Under the pieces are notes generated by a model. That model was not told the origin of the DNA, ran no database searches, and was given only the letters and a program-made list of their open reading frames with translations. Position numbers and translations under genes: made by a program. From contig NW_027248940.1 of NCBI RefSeq assembly GCF_036711975.1, positions 5,332,001 through 5,396,000 of the forward strand: DNA of 64,000 nt, in the 5' to 3' direction. This DNA comes from Onthophagus taurus (Eukaryota > Arthropoda > Insecta > Coleoptera > Scarabaeidae). Position 1 is the stretch's first letter. Every line of letters begins with the position of its first letter. Positions 42,974 to 53,991 of the stretch are shown in pieces.

Positions 42974-44446
42974 ATGGCTGATTTGAACGGTTTAATTAGA
43001 ACTCGCTCGGTCACAAAATCTGCATTGACTAGATTTGAGAACTATGTAGCAAAATTCATAGAAAATAATGGTTGTATGGCTGAATTAAAAGCAAGACAAG
43101 TAAGAGCTCAACTATTGCTGAATGAGTTTGAGGAAGTACAGTTGAAGATTGAATTGATTGATGGTGACTCGAATTACGAACAAGATCGTGTAGCATTCGA
43201 AGAAAGGTTTTATCGAATAATGTCCGAATGTGAAAGGCTCTTGGAAAGGGAGAATATTACTACTGAATTGGATACCAGGATTTCGGAGTCTGCAACAAAT
43301 GCCATTACTGATGATTTTATACGACTACCAACCTTGAATTTGCAAACGTATGATGGTTCATATGAAAACTGGCAAAGTTTTAAGGACACTTTTGAGGCCA
43401 CGGTAGGGCAAAATCCAAAATTGAGCAAGGTTCAAAGGTTTAGATATTTACAAGGGTGTTTAATTGGTAAGGCTGCTGAAACTATCCAGTCAATCCAAGT
43501 GTCGAATGATGGGTTTGATGTTGCTTGGCAAATTCTGTGTGATCGTTTTGATAATAAAAAACTTTCTATTCTCGCACATGTAAAATCAATTGTCGATATA
43601 CCAACACTGCATAAAGAAGATAGTATTCTGTTGAGGAGGTTGTATGACACATATCTGAAACATTTCCGAGCTCTTAAAGCACTTGGTGAACCTGTGGATT
43701 CCTGGGGAACATTGTTGATATACTTAATTATATCTGAATTGGATAACTTTTTGAAACAAAGATGTTTGTTGCTAGAGACTATAACGAGCAAATCAGATCA
43801 ACAGAATAAAAATATTAACAATAAAAATTATAAAACTGCTACTACGCATCTATCGAATACGAGAAAGTTGTGCTGTTACTACTGTGAAAGGGATCATACT
43901 ATTTTCAAATGTAAAGATTTTCTGGCATTTAACATAAATAAAAGAAGAGATGAGGCAAGGAGGTTAAATTTGTGTTTTTTATGTTTGGGAAGACAGCATC
44001 GATATATTGACTGTAAGGCAAGAAACTGTTCTAAATGTGGTGCGAAACATAATGTACTTCTGCACTTTGAGTGGAAAGCTTCTGAAGCCAATAATACTTC
44101 AGAAGTAACTGGACACACACAGCAACACGCCGATGGTCAGGTATTGTTATGTACAGCAATGATTCTGATAGAAGACTGTTTTGGTAATAAGGTAAGAGCA
44201 CGAGCGCTTCTGGATAGTGGCTCTACTGCAAATTATTTAACTGAATCTCTGACAAGAAAACTTAGATTGAAAACTGAAGAAAAATTGGTAAAAATTTCTG
44301 GAGTTAACGGTTCATCATCCTGGGGGAAGAATATTGCAACAACGACAGTTGCTTCAGAAAGAGGAAAATTTGCAACGACTTTATCTTTTCTCATTCAATC
44401 TCTCACTCAATCATTAGTAAAATTACTGAGAACATTCCCGCTGTGA
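42974..44446 (+). pseudogene. BEL/Pao gag and protease region
   Basis: It begins MADLNGLIRTRSVTKSALTRF, the DUF1759-type gag start of BEL elements (SYENWQSFKDTFEATV, LKALGEP). Then come CCHC-like zinc fingers (CCYCERDHTIFKC region and CSKCGAKHNVLLH) and the aspartic protease LLDSGSTANYLTESL. The frame is lost near 44400, where the next frame takes over with DVHLADPRFF. In an intact element gag, protease and pol form a single polyprotein. Normal start and no early stops. Confidence 0.85.
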
Positions 44447-44449
44447 AGC

Positions 44450-47218
44450 TATGTACATCTGAATTCAAACTACCAGGGGATGTTCATTTGGCTGATCCTA
44501 GATTTTTTATTTAGAAAGATAGACATTTTGTTGGGTGCACAGATATTTTATGAGTTAATTCTGGACGGGCAGATTAAATTAGATACGATTACATTGAGAG
44601 AATCTCACTTCGGATGGTTAGTCACCGGAACACTGCCCACGGTGAACCATGTAACATGTCACCAAACGTTTCACAATGTCAACAACATAGAGATTTCTGT
44701 CGAGAAATGGTGGGAGATGGATGATGCAGGGGAAGAAACGGATTTTAGTTTGGAGGAGTTGGAGTGCGAAAAGAGTTTTAAAGATTCAACACGAAGAAAC
44801 AAGGATGGTAGATTTATTGTTAAATACCCAACTGGTCATGATTTTGTTTTGGGAGACAGTCTTAGCATGGCAATAAAAAGATTTCGTAATTTGGAACGAA
44901 GGTTAGAGGAAAATCCTACTCTGAAGACTGAATATTGTCAATTTTTGCAAGAATATGAAGACGCTGATCACATGTCAAGAGTTGATGAACTGCATGAGGA
45001 AACACTGATGCCAATTAAAGATGATTTGAAAGGAGAGGCTTACTATATACCACATCATGCAGTACATAAGATGGACAGTTCTACCACCAAAATAAGGGTA
45101 GTATTTGATGCTAGTGCTAAGAGCAGTAACGGATTGTCACTAAATGACATCTTAATGAATGGTCCAGTGATTCAAAGCGAATTATTTGCTATACTATTAA
45201 GATTTAGAGAATATAATATTGTGTTGTCTGCGGATGTAGAGCAGATGTTTCGACAGGTATTAGTAAGTGAAGAGCAACGAGATTGGCAAAGGATTCTGTG
45301 GAGAAAAAATATGAATGACAAAATAGGAATATTTAAATTGAATACTGTTACTTATGGCTTGAAGCCTGCCACTTATCTGACGACTAGATGCATTAATGCT
45401 ATCGCTTCTGAATTCAAAGAAGTCTATCCAATGGCTTCTGATCTAATACTGAAAAATATGTATGTCGATGATATCACCTTTGGAGCTAACAGCATGCCTG
45501 AAGCTTTAAAGCTCAAGACTGAAATCAATGATATTCTAGAGAATGGTTTTTTCGAGCTGAGAAAGTGGCGAAGTAATTGTTCCCAGCTATTGAATGATTC
45601 TGGACACAGCAAATTGAACGATAAACATTTCATTAAAGATAATTCTGAAATAAAGACTTTGGGTTTGGTTTGGGATTCGCAAGAAGACGTATTGAAGTTC
45701 TCAATCAACTTACATCTGAACTCGAATAATAAAGTAACTAAAAGAATGGCACTATCATTGATTTCTAGAATCTTTGACCCCTTGGGCATAGTTGGTCCGA
45801 TAACTGTTAAGGCTAAACTTTTTATGCAGGGTTTGTGGTCGTTGAGCTTGGATTGGGATGATCCTTTACCGGGAACAATGCAAAACGAATTTGCTGAACT
45901 CACTGAAGATTTGAAGCAAATCAGCAGCATTGCTATTCCTCGCAACACGATTGCTGAAAATTGTACTCTTTTAGAGATTCATGGATTTTGTGATGCTAGT
46001 TTAAAGGCGTATGGTGCTGCGATTTATTTACGTTCTAAGGATCACTCAGATAAGGTCAAAATGGAGTTACTCTGTTCAAAATCAAGAGTTGCACCTTTAA
46101 AAAAATGTACGCTTCCCAGACTTGAGTTGTGTGGTGCTGTGTTACTTGCTACTTTGGTCAAGGTCGTTTCTGAAGAATTGTCTTCCAGAGTTGCTAGAGT
46201 ATGCTTGTGGACTGATTCCTCAATTGTTGTCTACTGGATAAGATCTGATTATAAGAAATTCAAACCTTTTGTTGCAAATAGAATTCAAAGAATTCAATCA
46301 CTTACAAAATGTGAAATGTGGAATCATATTGCAGGTACTGATAACCCTGCTGATATTCTTTCTCGAGGTGCCTCAGCATCAAATTTAAAGCTTTCTACCT
46401 GGTTTACTGGTCCTCATAGATTTAAAATGAATGAGCTAAATTGGCCAAATACTGCAGTGAAGATATCTGATGACAATGAGTTGTGTGAAGTAAAAAGGAT
46501 ATCGATGATAACGCTTTTATGTTCCGACAGTAGGTTTGATGTTTTGGAAAAATTTTCGAATTTAAGAACGTTGATACGAGTAATTGCATGGTGCAGGAGA
46601 TTTGTGAATAAGTGCAATAAATCAATAAAGGTAAACGCACCTTCTTTAACTGCTGATGAGGTTACTGATGCATTTGATGTTGTTTTGAAGTTGATCCAGT
46701 GGGGCGATTTTCGCCAGGAGATAGAGTGTTTAACGAAATATGGTACGATTAATAAAAGAAGTAAGATTTTGGGACGGGATCCACTTTTGGACAGGCATAG
46801 ACTTTTAAGAGTGGGGGGACGCTTAAGAAACTCAAGGTACACTTTTGACAAAAGACACCCAATCATTTTGCCGAAGAGTCATTTTGTAACAAGGCTGATA
46901 ATAAAGGCTGAACATCTGAAGTACATGCATTTAGGAGCACAGGGATTATTAGCTAGTCTACGAGAAAAATACTGGCCTGTGTCTGGTTTGGCAACTGTCA
47001 AGGGAGTGCTCAGGAATTGTCACGTGTGCTTTAAATTCAATCCCGGAAGAGAGTTTAGCTTGAAAATGGCGGATTTGCCTTACGAACGAATAAAAGATTC
47101 TAGACCGTTTAAATTTGTAAATGTCGATTTTGCCGGACCTTTTGTTATAAAGGAGTCGAAATTTAGAAACAAACCTCTTCATCTAAGGCTGTTCATCTGG
47201 AGCTGGTCAGCGATTTAA
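44450..47218 (+). pseudogene. BEL/Pao pol: reverse transcriptase, RNase H, zinc-binding integrase start
   Basis: The protease tail IDILLGAQIFYELI leads to the Pao-type reverse transcriptase: IRVVFDASAKSSNGLSLNDI, LSADVEQMFRQVLV, VTYGLKPATYLTTR and the active site KNMYVDDITFGA. RNase H follows (HGFCDASLKAYGAAIYLRSK, TLPRLELCGAVLLA, LWTDSSIVVYWI, NPADILSRGAS). Then comes the integrase zinc domain (HLKYMHLGAQGLLASL, CHVCFKF) and the first catalytic aspartate FVNVDFAGPF. The frame is lost near 47180, before the segment equivalent to HLELVSDLT. All other motifs are present. Confidence 0.9.
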
Positions 47219-47226
47219 CGTCTGAG

Positions 47227-48014
47227 ATGTTTTTGAACTGTTTTAAACGATTTGTGGGTAGACGTGGTGTTCCTGCTAGCATATATTCTGATAATGCCAC
47301 GAATTTTGTTGCAGCTAATAAGGATTTGCAATCATTTTTTAATCGGAGTAAAGATTGGTCAGAAGATGTACAAGACTATTTAATGGAGAACAATGTAATG
47401 TGGCGATTCATGCCTGCACGTACTCCTCACTTCGGTGGATTACATGAAAGTGCAGTAAAATCCATGAAAAATCATTTAAAAAAGATACTATCTGCTAGTT
47501 TAACAATAGAAGCTATGACAACTGTTCTGTGCCAAATAGAATCAATTTTGAACTCCCGTCCTTTGTACCCAATGTCCAATGATCCTAATGACCTGTCAGC
47601 ACTCACACCGGGACATTTCCTCATTGGAGAATCACTTACTGCTTTACCACAATCTGCGGAACCTCAACCTCCAAAAAGTGCTCTAAACATTTTTAAGTTA
47701 TTACAACACCAAATCCAAATGTTTTGGAAAATCTGGTCTAAGGAGTACCTGTGCACATTGCAAACGCGAGCTAAATGGAAGAAGAATGGAAATAATGCTA
47801 ACCAAAGGGTTCGATGTGGGAATTTAGTACTCTTGAGAGAGGAAAACGTTCCTCGACAGTGTTAGCGACTAGGACGCATCCATGAATTACATCCTGGAAA
47901 AGATGGTGCCATTCGAGTTGTCTCTGTTAAGACATCGAATGGAATTGTAACAAGAGGGATTGGAAAGGTATGTCCACTTCCCCCGGAGCAGCAACCTTTC
48001 GCGCCCCTGGAGGA
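47227..48014 (+). pseudogene. BEL/Pao integrase core and C-terminal domain
   Basis: Continuation after the frame break: FKRFVGRRGVPASIYSDNAT with the second aspartate, then HFGGLHESAVKSMKNHLKK with the catalytic glutamate. The DUF5641 C-terminal region follows (LTPGHFLIGESLTALP). A TAG at about 47863-47865 follows PRQC, and the frame continues RLGRIHELHPGKDG up to the right LTR. The stop falls where this domain usually has tryptophan. Confidence 0.85.
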
Positions 48015-48234
48015 TGGAGAAATCTGCAACGAAATACCACCAATTGGAAATCTGTAATTATCGGCCGTTGAGTCGATAAAGCAGTGAACACGATTAGATG
48101 ACAGCAAGAAAAGAAGAAGTCCAGAAGAAGTCGTTGAGAACAGTAGTGAAAAAAGATTGTTTTATTTTAAAGTATAATAGAAAGAATGTGATGATGTTTT
48201 AAAATGAATAAAGGTTAATAAAGAAATATAAACA
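48015..48234 (+). repeat. BEL/Pao 3' LTR
   Basis: 220-bp partner of the LTR at 42556-42775, followed by GATAT. A GGAGGA purine tract precedes it at about 48009-48014, the expected site of plus-strand priming. Confidence 0.9.
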
Positions 48235-48553
48235 GATATGAAGATATTGTAACTTATCAATATTATATGACATGCGACAAACGATTTCACACGTAAGAGA
48301 GATATCGAGCTAACCTGGTGTCCGCGATTATTGTGATATTTTAGTTGATTTACATCGTCAGATATTTTAAAACTGGTAACTAATGGTTCATTAGTCGCTC
48401 TTTTCAACTGATGGCGTTTTTAGTGTGGCATTACTTGCGAATTAAGTATTATTTTTGATATTTGAGTTTCAAAACGACTATTCTCAGCGTGGTGTGGGTG
48501 GTCCAGCTATGAAACCGGTTTAAGTTTATATTGCATTGTTTACATAAGCGACA

Positions 48554-48763
48554 ATGTCGAGAGGTCAAGGTGCGATTGCAGGTTTAAAACTGTTGACATC
48601 CATCAACGATGAAGTTAAGAAATCTATGAGTGACTTTAATAGTCGCCTACTATCCGTGCAAAAAGTCAACGCCCCTCACTTTAGAGATCGATATCTTCGT
48701 AACCGCTCGATGGAAAAGATTGCGATGAAGTTTATTGTAACATTTCTGCGTATCACATGTTAA
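48554..48763 (+). pseudogene. LINE-C ORF1 remnant
   Basis: The first 31 residues (MSRGQGAIAGLKLLTSIN and following) match the LINE-B ORF1 start at 31697. After FNSRL the sequence changes to unrelated codons and stops at 48763. The RNA-binding part is deleted. It cannot encode a normal ORF1 protein. Confidence 0.7.
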
Positions 48764-48862
48764 TTTTCACTCATTTTGTTTATTATTAAAGCGTAATAGC
48801 CTTTATTTGGGTTTAATATTTATATATATATATTTTTTAAATTTAATTAATATTTTAAGTTT

Positions 48863-51658
48863 AATGCGTATAGCTCACCTTAATGTGAGGTCATTATTGA
48901 TTAGTTTTGCCGATTTTTCACGGCTGGTGTCTCAGGGGGATTTTGACTTGTTCCTGCTCTGCGAAACCTGGTTGAATGATGATGTTGCATCTGATATAAT
49001 TGCCATTGATGGTTATAATTTAATTAGAGCTGATAGGGGGACTAGAGGGGGAGGTGTTGCATGTTATATTAGACGGAGGTTCAATTATAATATAATTCCT
49101 TGCACTCGACAGACAACTTATGAGCAGCTTTGGTTTGGTCTTGAAATGGGAAAAAAGAATTATTGTTTTGGTGTTATTTATCGTCCACCATCGGGAAGTT
49201 GCAATACGTTTTTGAAAGAATTTGATTCAACATTATCAGAATTGGTTCCTTTATTTGATGAAGTGATGTGCATGGGTGATGTTAACATTGATATGTTATC
49301 GGTTGACGATTTGACGGTTGGGAGATTTAATGATTTATTATTGTCATTTGAATTGGTTCAATTGGTAGATGAACCAACTAGAATTTCTCCACCGCACGAG
49401 AGTTTACTTGATTTAATTGTGTGCTCTGGGGTATGTCGTCTATCGAATATTACCCTCAGTTCGGTTGCAGGTTTATCCGATCATGAAATGATTTCTTACA
49501 CTTTGAATACTAACAAGGAACCCGTGCGACCAATTTTCAGAGCACTGCGGGATTACTCGGGGTTTGATCTTGCTACATTTAGATGTGCTCTTGAAAGTTT
49601 ACCTTTATGGGAGATTTACGATATTGATAATGTATATGATAAGGTTTCTCATTTTTCTAATTTAATTACATCAATATTTGATTGGTTTGCAACTACTAAA
49701 ATTCTCCGTTTCTCAAAGCTCCGTGGTCGACGGATAATCTAAAACTTATGATGAGTATGAGAGATTCTGCTATGAGACGATTCAAACGTACCCGTAATCC
49801 TGAACATTTTAATTATTACAAGCAATTGCGTAACCTCACCAATACGGCAGTTATTAATGAAAAGAAGTCGTACATTAATACTAGAATTCGGGCAACTAAT
49901 CGGAATGAACTTTGGAAAGTGTTTAAAACTCTGAATATTCACTCGAAATCCAAAACTAACAGTGTCCCCGATTACCTCAAACGCGTTAATGATATTAATA
50001 ATCATTTTGTCAATTCTATTCCTGCTGTTGCACCCGATGTAAATCTTATCAATCGGTACATGACTTCGCGCCATAAAAATTTTACAACTGAATTTGATTT
50101 CTGTCTTGTGGACGATATGGAGATTGAAAATGTTATATTCTCAATCACGTCTAATTCAGCCGGATCAGATAAAATTGATATTAAAATGATACAGTTTTCT
50201 TGTCCGGTTATAATTCCATATATTACCCATATCATTAATTTCTGTTTGATGAATGGTGTCTTTCCCGAGGCCTGGAAACAAGCAATTGTTGTACAAATTC
50301 CTAAGAAACCTCAGCCCAAAGCTCTAAATGACTTAAGACCTATAAGTTTGTTATCAGTTGTATCTAAAATTCTGGAGAAAGTGGTAGCAAAACAGGTCAT
50401 TACGTACTTGGAAGGGTTAGATGTTTTGGGAGACACGCAGTCAGGCTTTCGGTTGGCGCACAGCTGTGCTACTGCATTGACTCTCATAGTTGATGACATT
50501 CTACAGGCAGCAGACAATAATAAAATAAGTATTTTAGTTTTGTTAGATTACAGCAAAGCTTTCGATACTGTCAACCATGATCTGCTTGCATCCATTTTAT
50601 ATCACATTGGCTTTAATAGAAACGTTTTAAATTTTTTTAAATCCTATGTTTTCGGTAGACAGCAATGTGTGGGTATTGATTGCGAATTCTCTTCATATAG
50701 GAGTGTTAATTTGGGAGTCCCGCAGGGCTCAGTATTGGGTCCGGTATTGTTTTCTATTTATACCCATAATATTACGCAATGTGTTGCTCATACGAACATA
50801 CATAGATATGCTGACGATACCCAGTTATATCACTCCTTTGCACTTCATGATGCTCTACAAGAAACTAATAAAATTAATGACGATCTGAAGTCATTGGATA
50901 AATTCTCAAGGAATCACTCTTTAATTATAAATCCCTCCAAGTCCGTCGCTATTATTTTTGCAAGATCACAAGTCCGAACGCAACTTAAAAATGAACTTAA
51001 TTTGGTTATGGGAAATAGGAAAATTGAGTTCTGCGATAATGCTCGCGACTTGGGACTTATATTAGATTCTGATTTGAGATTTGAGCAGCATGTAGGAAAA
51101 TGCATTAGAGCAGCTTTTGCTAATCTAAAGAGACTGTACGGTAGCAGATCAGTTCTCGATCGAGCTAACCGTATAATGTTATGTGATGCCCTGGTTTTGT
51201 CGCATTTTAGATATGGTAGCGTGGTGTATGGCCCTTGTTTATCTGCGACTGTCGCTGCAAGGATACAAAGAGTCCAAAATGCGTGTGTGAGGTTTGTGTG
51301 TGGTTTGCGAAGGCGCGATCATGTATCGTCCAAGCTGGGTGAAATTGAATGGTTGAATATGGTTAATCGTCGAAAATTGGGATACGCTATGTTCTGTCGA
51401 AGAATTATCGAATCTAAGAAACCATTTTATTTATATAGTAGGATCGAATTCCGTAGAGATGCTCATACTGTCAATTTGCGAAATACAAATTTGATTGCAC
51501 CTCCGATACATAGAACTACTCTGTATGAAAGATCTTTCTCATATCAGATATCAAAAATATGGAACGGTCTCCCGGTTGGTCCCTATTGCAGCTTAGCTAC
51601 TTTTAGAAGTCGTTATCGAAACCATCTATTGCAGAGTCAGGGCGTAGAGCACGTGTAG
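48863..51658 (+). pseudogene. LINE-C endonuclease/reverse transcriptase with one frameshift
   Basis: It opens MRIAHLNVRSLLISFADF. Endonuclease motifs: LLCETWLND, RGGGVACYIR, GVIYRPPSG, MGDVNIDML and GLSDHEMIS. One base appears lost near 49715, after which the frame resumes KAPWSTDNLKL. Reverse transcriptase: DLRPISLLSVVSKILEKV, TQSGFRLAHSCATALT, LVLLDYSKAFDTVNHDLL, GVPQGSVLGPVLFSIYT and the active site HRYADDTQLYHS. The thumb and C-terminus (ARIQRVQNACVRFVCGLRRR, YERSFSYQISKIWNGLP) are complete to the stop at 51658. About 931 codons, with all catalytic residues seen. Only the frameshift stops it from being functional. Confidence 0.85.
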
Positions 51659-51935
51659 CGAGCGGAAGTCGCCCTGTGACGCGGCATTATTTTGTTTTGT
51701 TTAAATTCCCATAAAATTTTATTTTGATAAGTGAAGCTCAGGTCAAGTGGAAGAACAGATCATACATCTCAGGATGGATGACCTGAACTTCGCCTTTTGC
51801 CCATTTTTTTTTTTTTCTATTATAGGTATTTTCTATTTGTTTTTTTTTGTAACTATCTTTATGTTTTAATTGTAATTATATTATCTTTTTTGTATTTGTA
51901 TTTGTATGGGCAATAAAGTCATTATTATTATTATT

Positions 51936-52415
51936 AAAATTTGGAAATTTTCGGGTCCGCGATTTTTCTTTTATCGCGAGTTAAGTGAAAAAAGTACCCG
52001 ATTTTTGAGAGTGCTAGCAACTTTGTCTACTTTGCTATTTTTTCTCCAAATTTATTTGACGAAAAAATTTCAAATTTAAACTGGTGGTAAACCGATGTGT
52101 TCTTAATGTGGGGATATTTTATTTTTTCGATATTCAATATAATTTCGCGGAAAATCGCGGTTTAGTAGGATGCGGTTATTTCGAAAACGACCTGGCGCAT
52201 TTCAACGGTTCAGCGGTTTTTACCAAAATATGTCAAATAATGTCGGTTGTCGGATTCCGTTATCAGTTTTTCAAAATTAGGGCTCCCTAATTTTTTAAGA
52301 GCGATTTTATGGAATTACAAATTAAAGAGAAACAGAAATAAGGTATGCGGGGAGAGGAGGGTTCCGTCCAATCGGAACAGATGGTGAGTCCCAGACAGTA
52401 CGTCGCGCCTTTATC
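51936..52415. other. Non-coding sequence downstream of LINE-C
   Basis: No gene recognised. Short runs such as GCGATTTTTC and ATCGCGAGTT repeat loosely, which suggests an old satellite or element relic, but nothing is definite. Confidence 0.4.
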
Positions 52416-52637
52416 TTACCTACATAAAGAAATACGGCGCGACGTCCTGTACCGATTGATAAGATTTACATCGGGTGCAATAGCAGGAATAGAATCGACA
52501 AAATGATTATTAATATCATTAACGCGTTTGAGGTAATCGGGGACACTGTTAGTTTTGGATTTCGAGTGTATATACAGAGTTTTAAACACTTTCCAAAGTT
52601 CATTCCGATTAGTTGCCCGAATTCTGAAGTTTCCCAT
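52416..52637 (-). pseudogene. Small inverted LINE fragment (linker region)
   Basis: It reads RIRATNRNELWKVFKTLYIH and NSVPDYLKRVNDINNHFVDS, nearly identical to LINE-C at about 49880-50075 but on the opposite strand. It is a dispersed piece of a close relative, without catalytic motifs. Confidence 0.8.
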
Positions 52638-53028
52638 CCCTGAAGTTTCGAGGATTTTCTTCTAACCTTGGTCTTTTTGAGTTCTTTTAAAATTCCCGCT
52701 AATTTTCGATTTATCGACCCCGTTATGCGCTTGCGCGTCTGCGTCCTTCGGCAATATGGCGTACGTCTTTTTAACGTGTTTGTGCGTTCCGTTAGCCCTT
52801 AGAGTTTTTGGTTTTCTCCTCCTTTGTGGTTTGGTTTTCACCTGCCTTGTGACTTTCGTTGGTTTTTTGACGCCCCCGTCGCCTGATTTTCCAGTCCTTT
52901 TGCTGGTTGTTCAGCGGTCTTCAACCGTTGACATGCTCTTAACCTCACTTTTTTTGGCGCTCTGTCCGTAAGTTTATTGCGTCTAATTTTTTGTTATCAT
53001 TGTTCATTTTTTGATTTATTGTAGATTT
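52638..53028. other. Non-coding sequence upstream of a hammerhead-like motif
   Basis: A plus-strand open frame at 52756-52971 is hydrophobic and matches no family I recognise. The stretch is probably the body of a small Penelope tail or retrozyme-like unit that ends with the motif at 53029, but no protein supports that. Confidence 0.35.
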
Positions 53029-53072
53029 AATGTTCTGATGAAGGCCTAAATAAAGACCGAAAGCTTAACGTT
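53029..53072 (+). ncRNA. Hammerhead-like motif at a LINE junction
   Basis: AATGTT and AACGTT form helix I with six pairs, one a wobble. Core elements CTGATGA and GAAA are present. Helix II pairs GGCCT with AGACC (one mismatch). The third stem AGCT is self-complementary. As in the other motifs one extra base follows CTGATGA. The unit ends about 95 bp before a LINE sequence at ATTATCAATGTG. Confidence 0.5.
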
Positions 53073-53159
53073 ATAAAAGGATAGTTTTATTTTAATCCAG
53101 CGCTTTGGCTGTTATACCCGATATTAATTTCGCTACAATTGGTTAACAAGTACAGCCGG

Positions 53160-53595
53160 TACTTCTACTCTACATTATCAATGTGTATTTGCTAGTCGTG
53201 AGGTTGGTCGTGGTGTTGGTTTCTATATTGGGAACAATTACACTTTCGAAATACTTATGTCAGAGGTGAATCCATTTATTGAGCACATGTGGATTAAGAT
53301 CAAATTAAATAACATTACCATGATAATTGGTGTAGTCTATAGACCGCGTGCAAATTTGGAGCATTTTTTGACATCTTTTGAAGATGCCTTGTCTATTTTT
53401 GTTACTGATTGCGATAAATTAATTTGTCTTGGCGATCTGAATGCTTTAAATATTCATGGTCCTTATTCTCGTCTTTTGTCAGCAATTGAAGCGTTTTCTG
53501 TTAAACAAATAATAACTATGCCTACACGTACAACTGGTATATCTTCTACATTGACTGATTTTATTATCACCTCGGTTAATGATGTTACCAACTAA
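53160..53595 (+). pseudogene. LINE-D endonuclease fragment
   Basis: It starts at TTATCAATGTG, the same codon position where LINE-B is interrupted, and reads VGRGVGFYIGNN, MSEVNPFIEHMWIKIKLNN, GVVYRPRANLEHF, LGDLNALNI and TDFIITSVNDVTN. It is nearly identical to 36801-37195 but keeps the GDLN motif. It ends at the junction with the LOA-like element. Confidence 0.8.
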
Positions 53596-53991
53596 TGTTG
53601 CCAAGGCCGCAGTAGGAGCCATCTCTTCTATAGGCAGGTAGACAGATGTTAGAGTCAGCGTCGTTTTCTTCTTCGCTAGGAAGCATTGAATCCTAACTAC
53701 AGCGGAGTCCCGATTTGATTCCTCCGGCAGGAGATACGCGGAGATATGTCTAGGAACGTAGATTGCAGCTCTCGGTCGATCCTGAGTACTGAAAAAGAAA
53801 ACAGAACCGCTAAGAGAACCGAAACCAGAAACACTCGAGTTGATAGTCCATGGCTCTTGAATCAGAGCAATGGTGTTTTGCATCATGTCAAGGTGCCTGC
53901 ATAATACCGCAGTTGCAGCCCTGCCACGGTGCAAGTTGCATTGTATTACCCTTAAAGTTGCAGGGTCCTCTCCAAACTGCTCTCTAGGCAT
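53577..53991 (-). pseudogene. LOA/R1-like ORF2 start (endonuclease N-terminus)
   Basis: It reads MPREQFGEDPATLRVIQCNL, RGRAATAVLCRHLD, ALIQEPWT and RAAIYVPRHI, the endonuclease style of the LOA/R1/I group (QCNL asparagine, QEP glutamate). It is cut after TLVGNIIN at the junction with LINE-D. No reverse transcriptase remains. Confidence 0.8.

Larger units (their letters stand above)
42556..48234 (+). mobile_element. BEL/Pao LTR retrotransposon, young
   Basis: LTRs 42556-42775 and 48015-48234 are each 220 bp, start TGGAGAAATC and end TAAACA. By eye they differ at a single base (GACAGTAAG vs GACAGCAAG). GATAT flanks both sides (42551-42555, 48235-48239). A candidate primer-binding site, TGGTCCTTCGAGAAGCCGG, lies just inside the left LTR. 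The single gag-pol gene is interrupted by two frame breaks and a stop, so this copy is probably not autonomous despite its youth. Confidence 0.95.
48240..51935 (+). mobile_element. LINE-C, nearly full-length CR1/Jockey/L2-group element
   Basis: It starts at the BEL insertion point with a leader (GAAGATATTGTAACTTATCA) shared with LINE-B at 31370. It contains a shortened ORF1, a long ORF2 with a single frameshift, and a tail with CTGAACTTCGCC and an (ATT)n run at about 51919-51935. Because the BEL GATAT duplication abuts the leader, the true 5' end may be slightly truncated. It is the best-preserved LINE in the window. Confidence 0.85.

Noticed and set aside
52756..52971. 71-codon hydrophobic frame as a small membrane protein
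   Set aside because: No homology pattern, no start context or neighbour to support it, and it lies in a likely ribozyme-bearing repeat unit.
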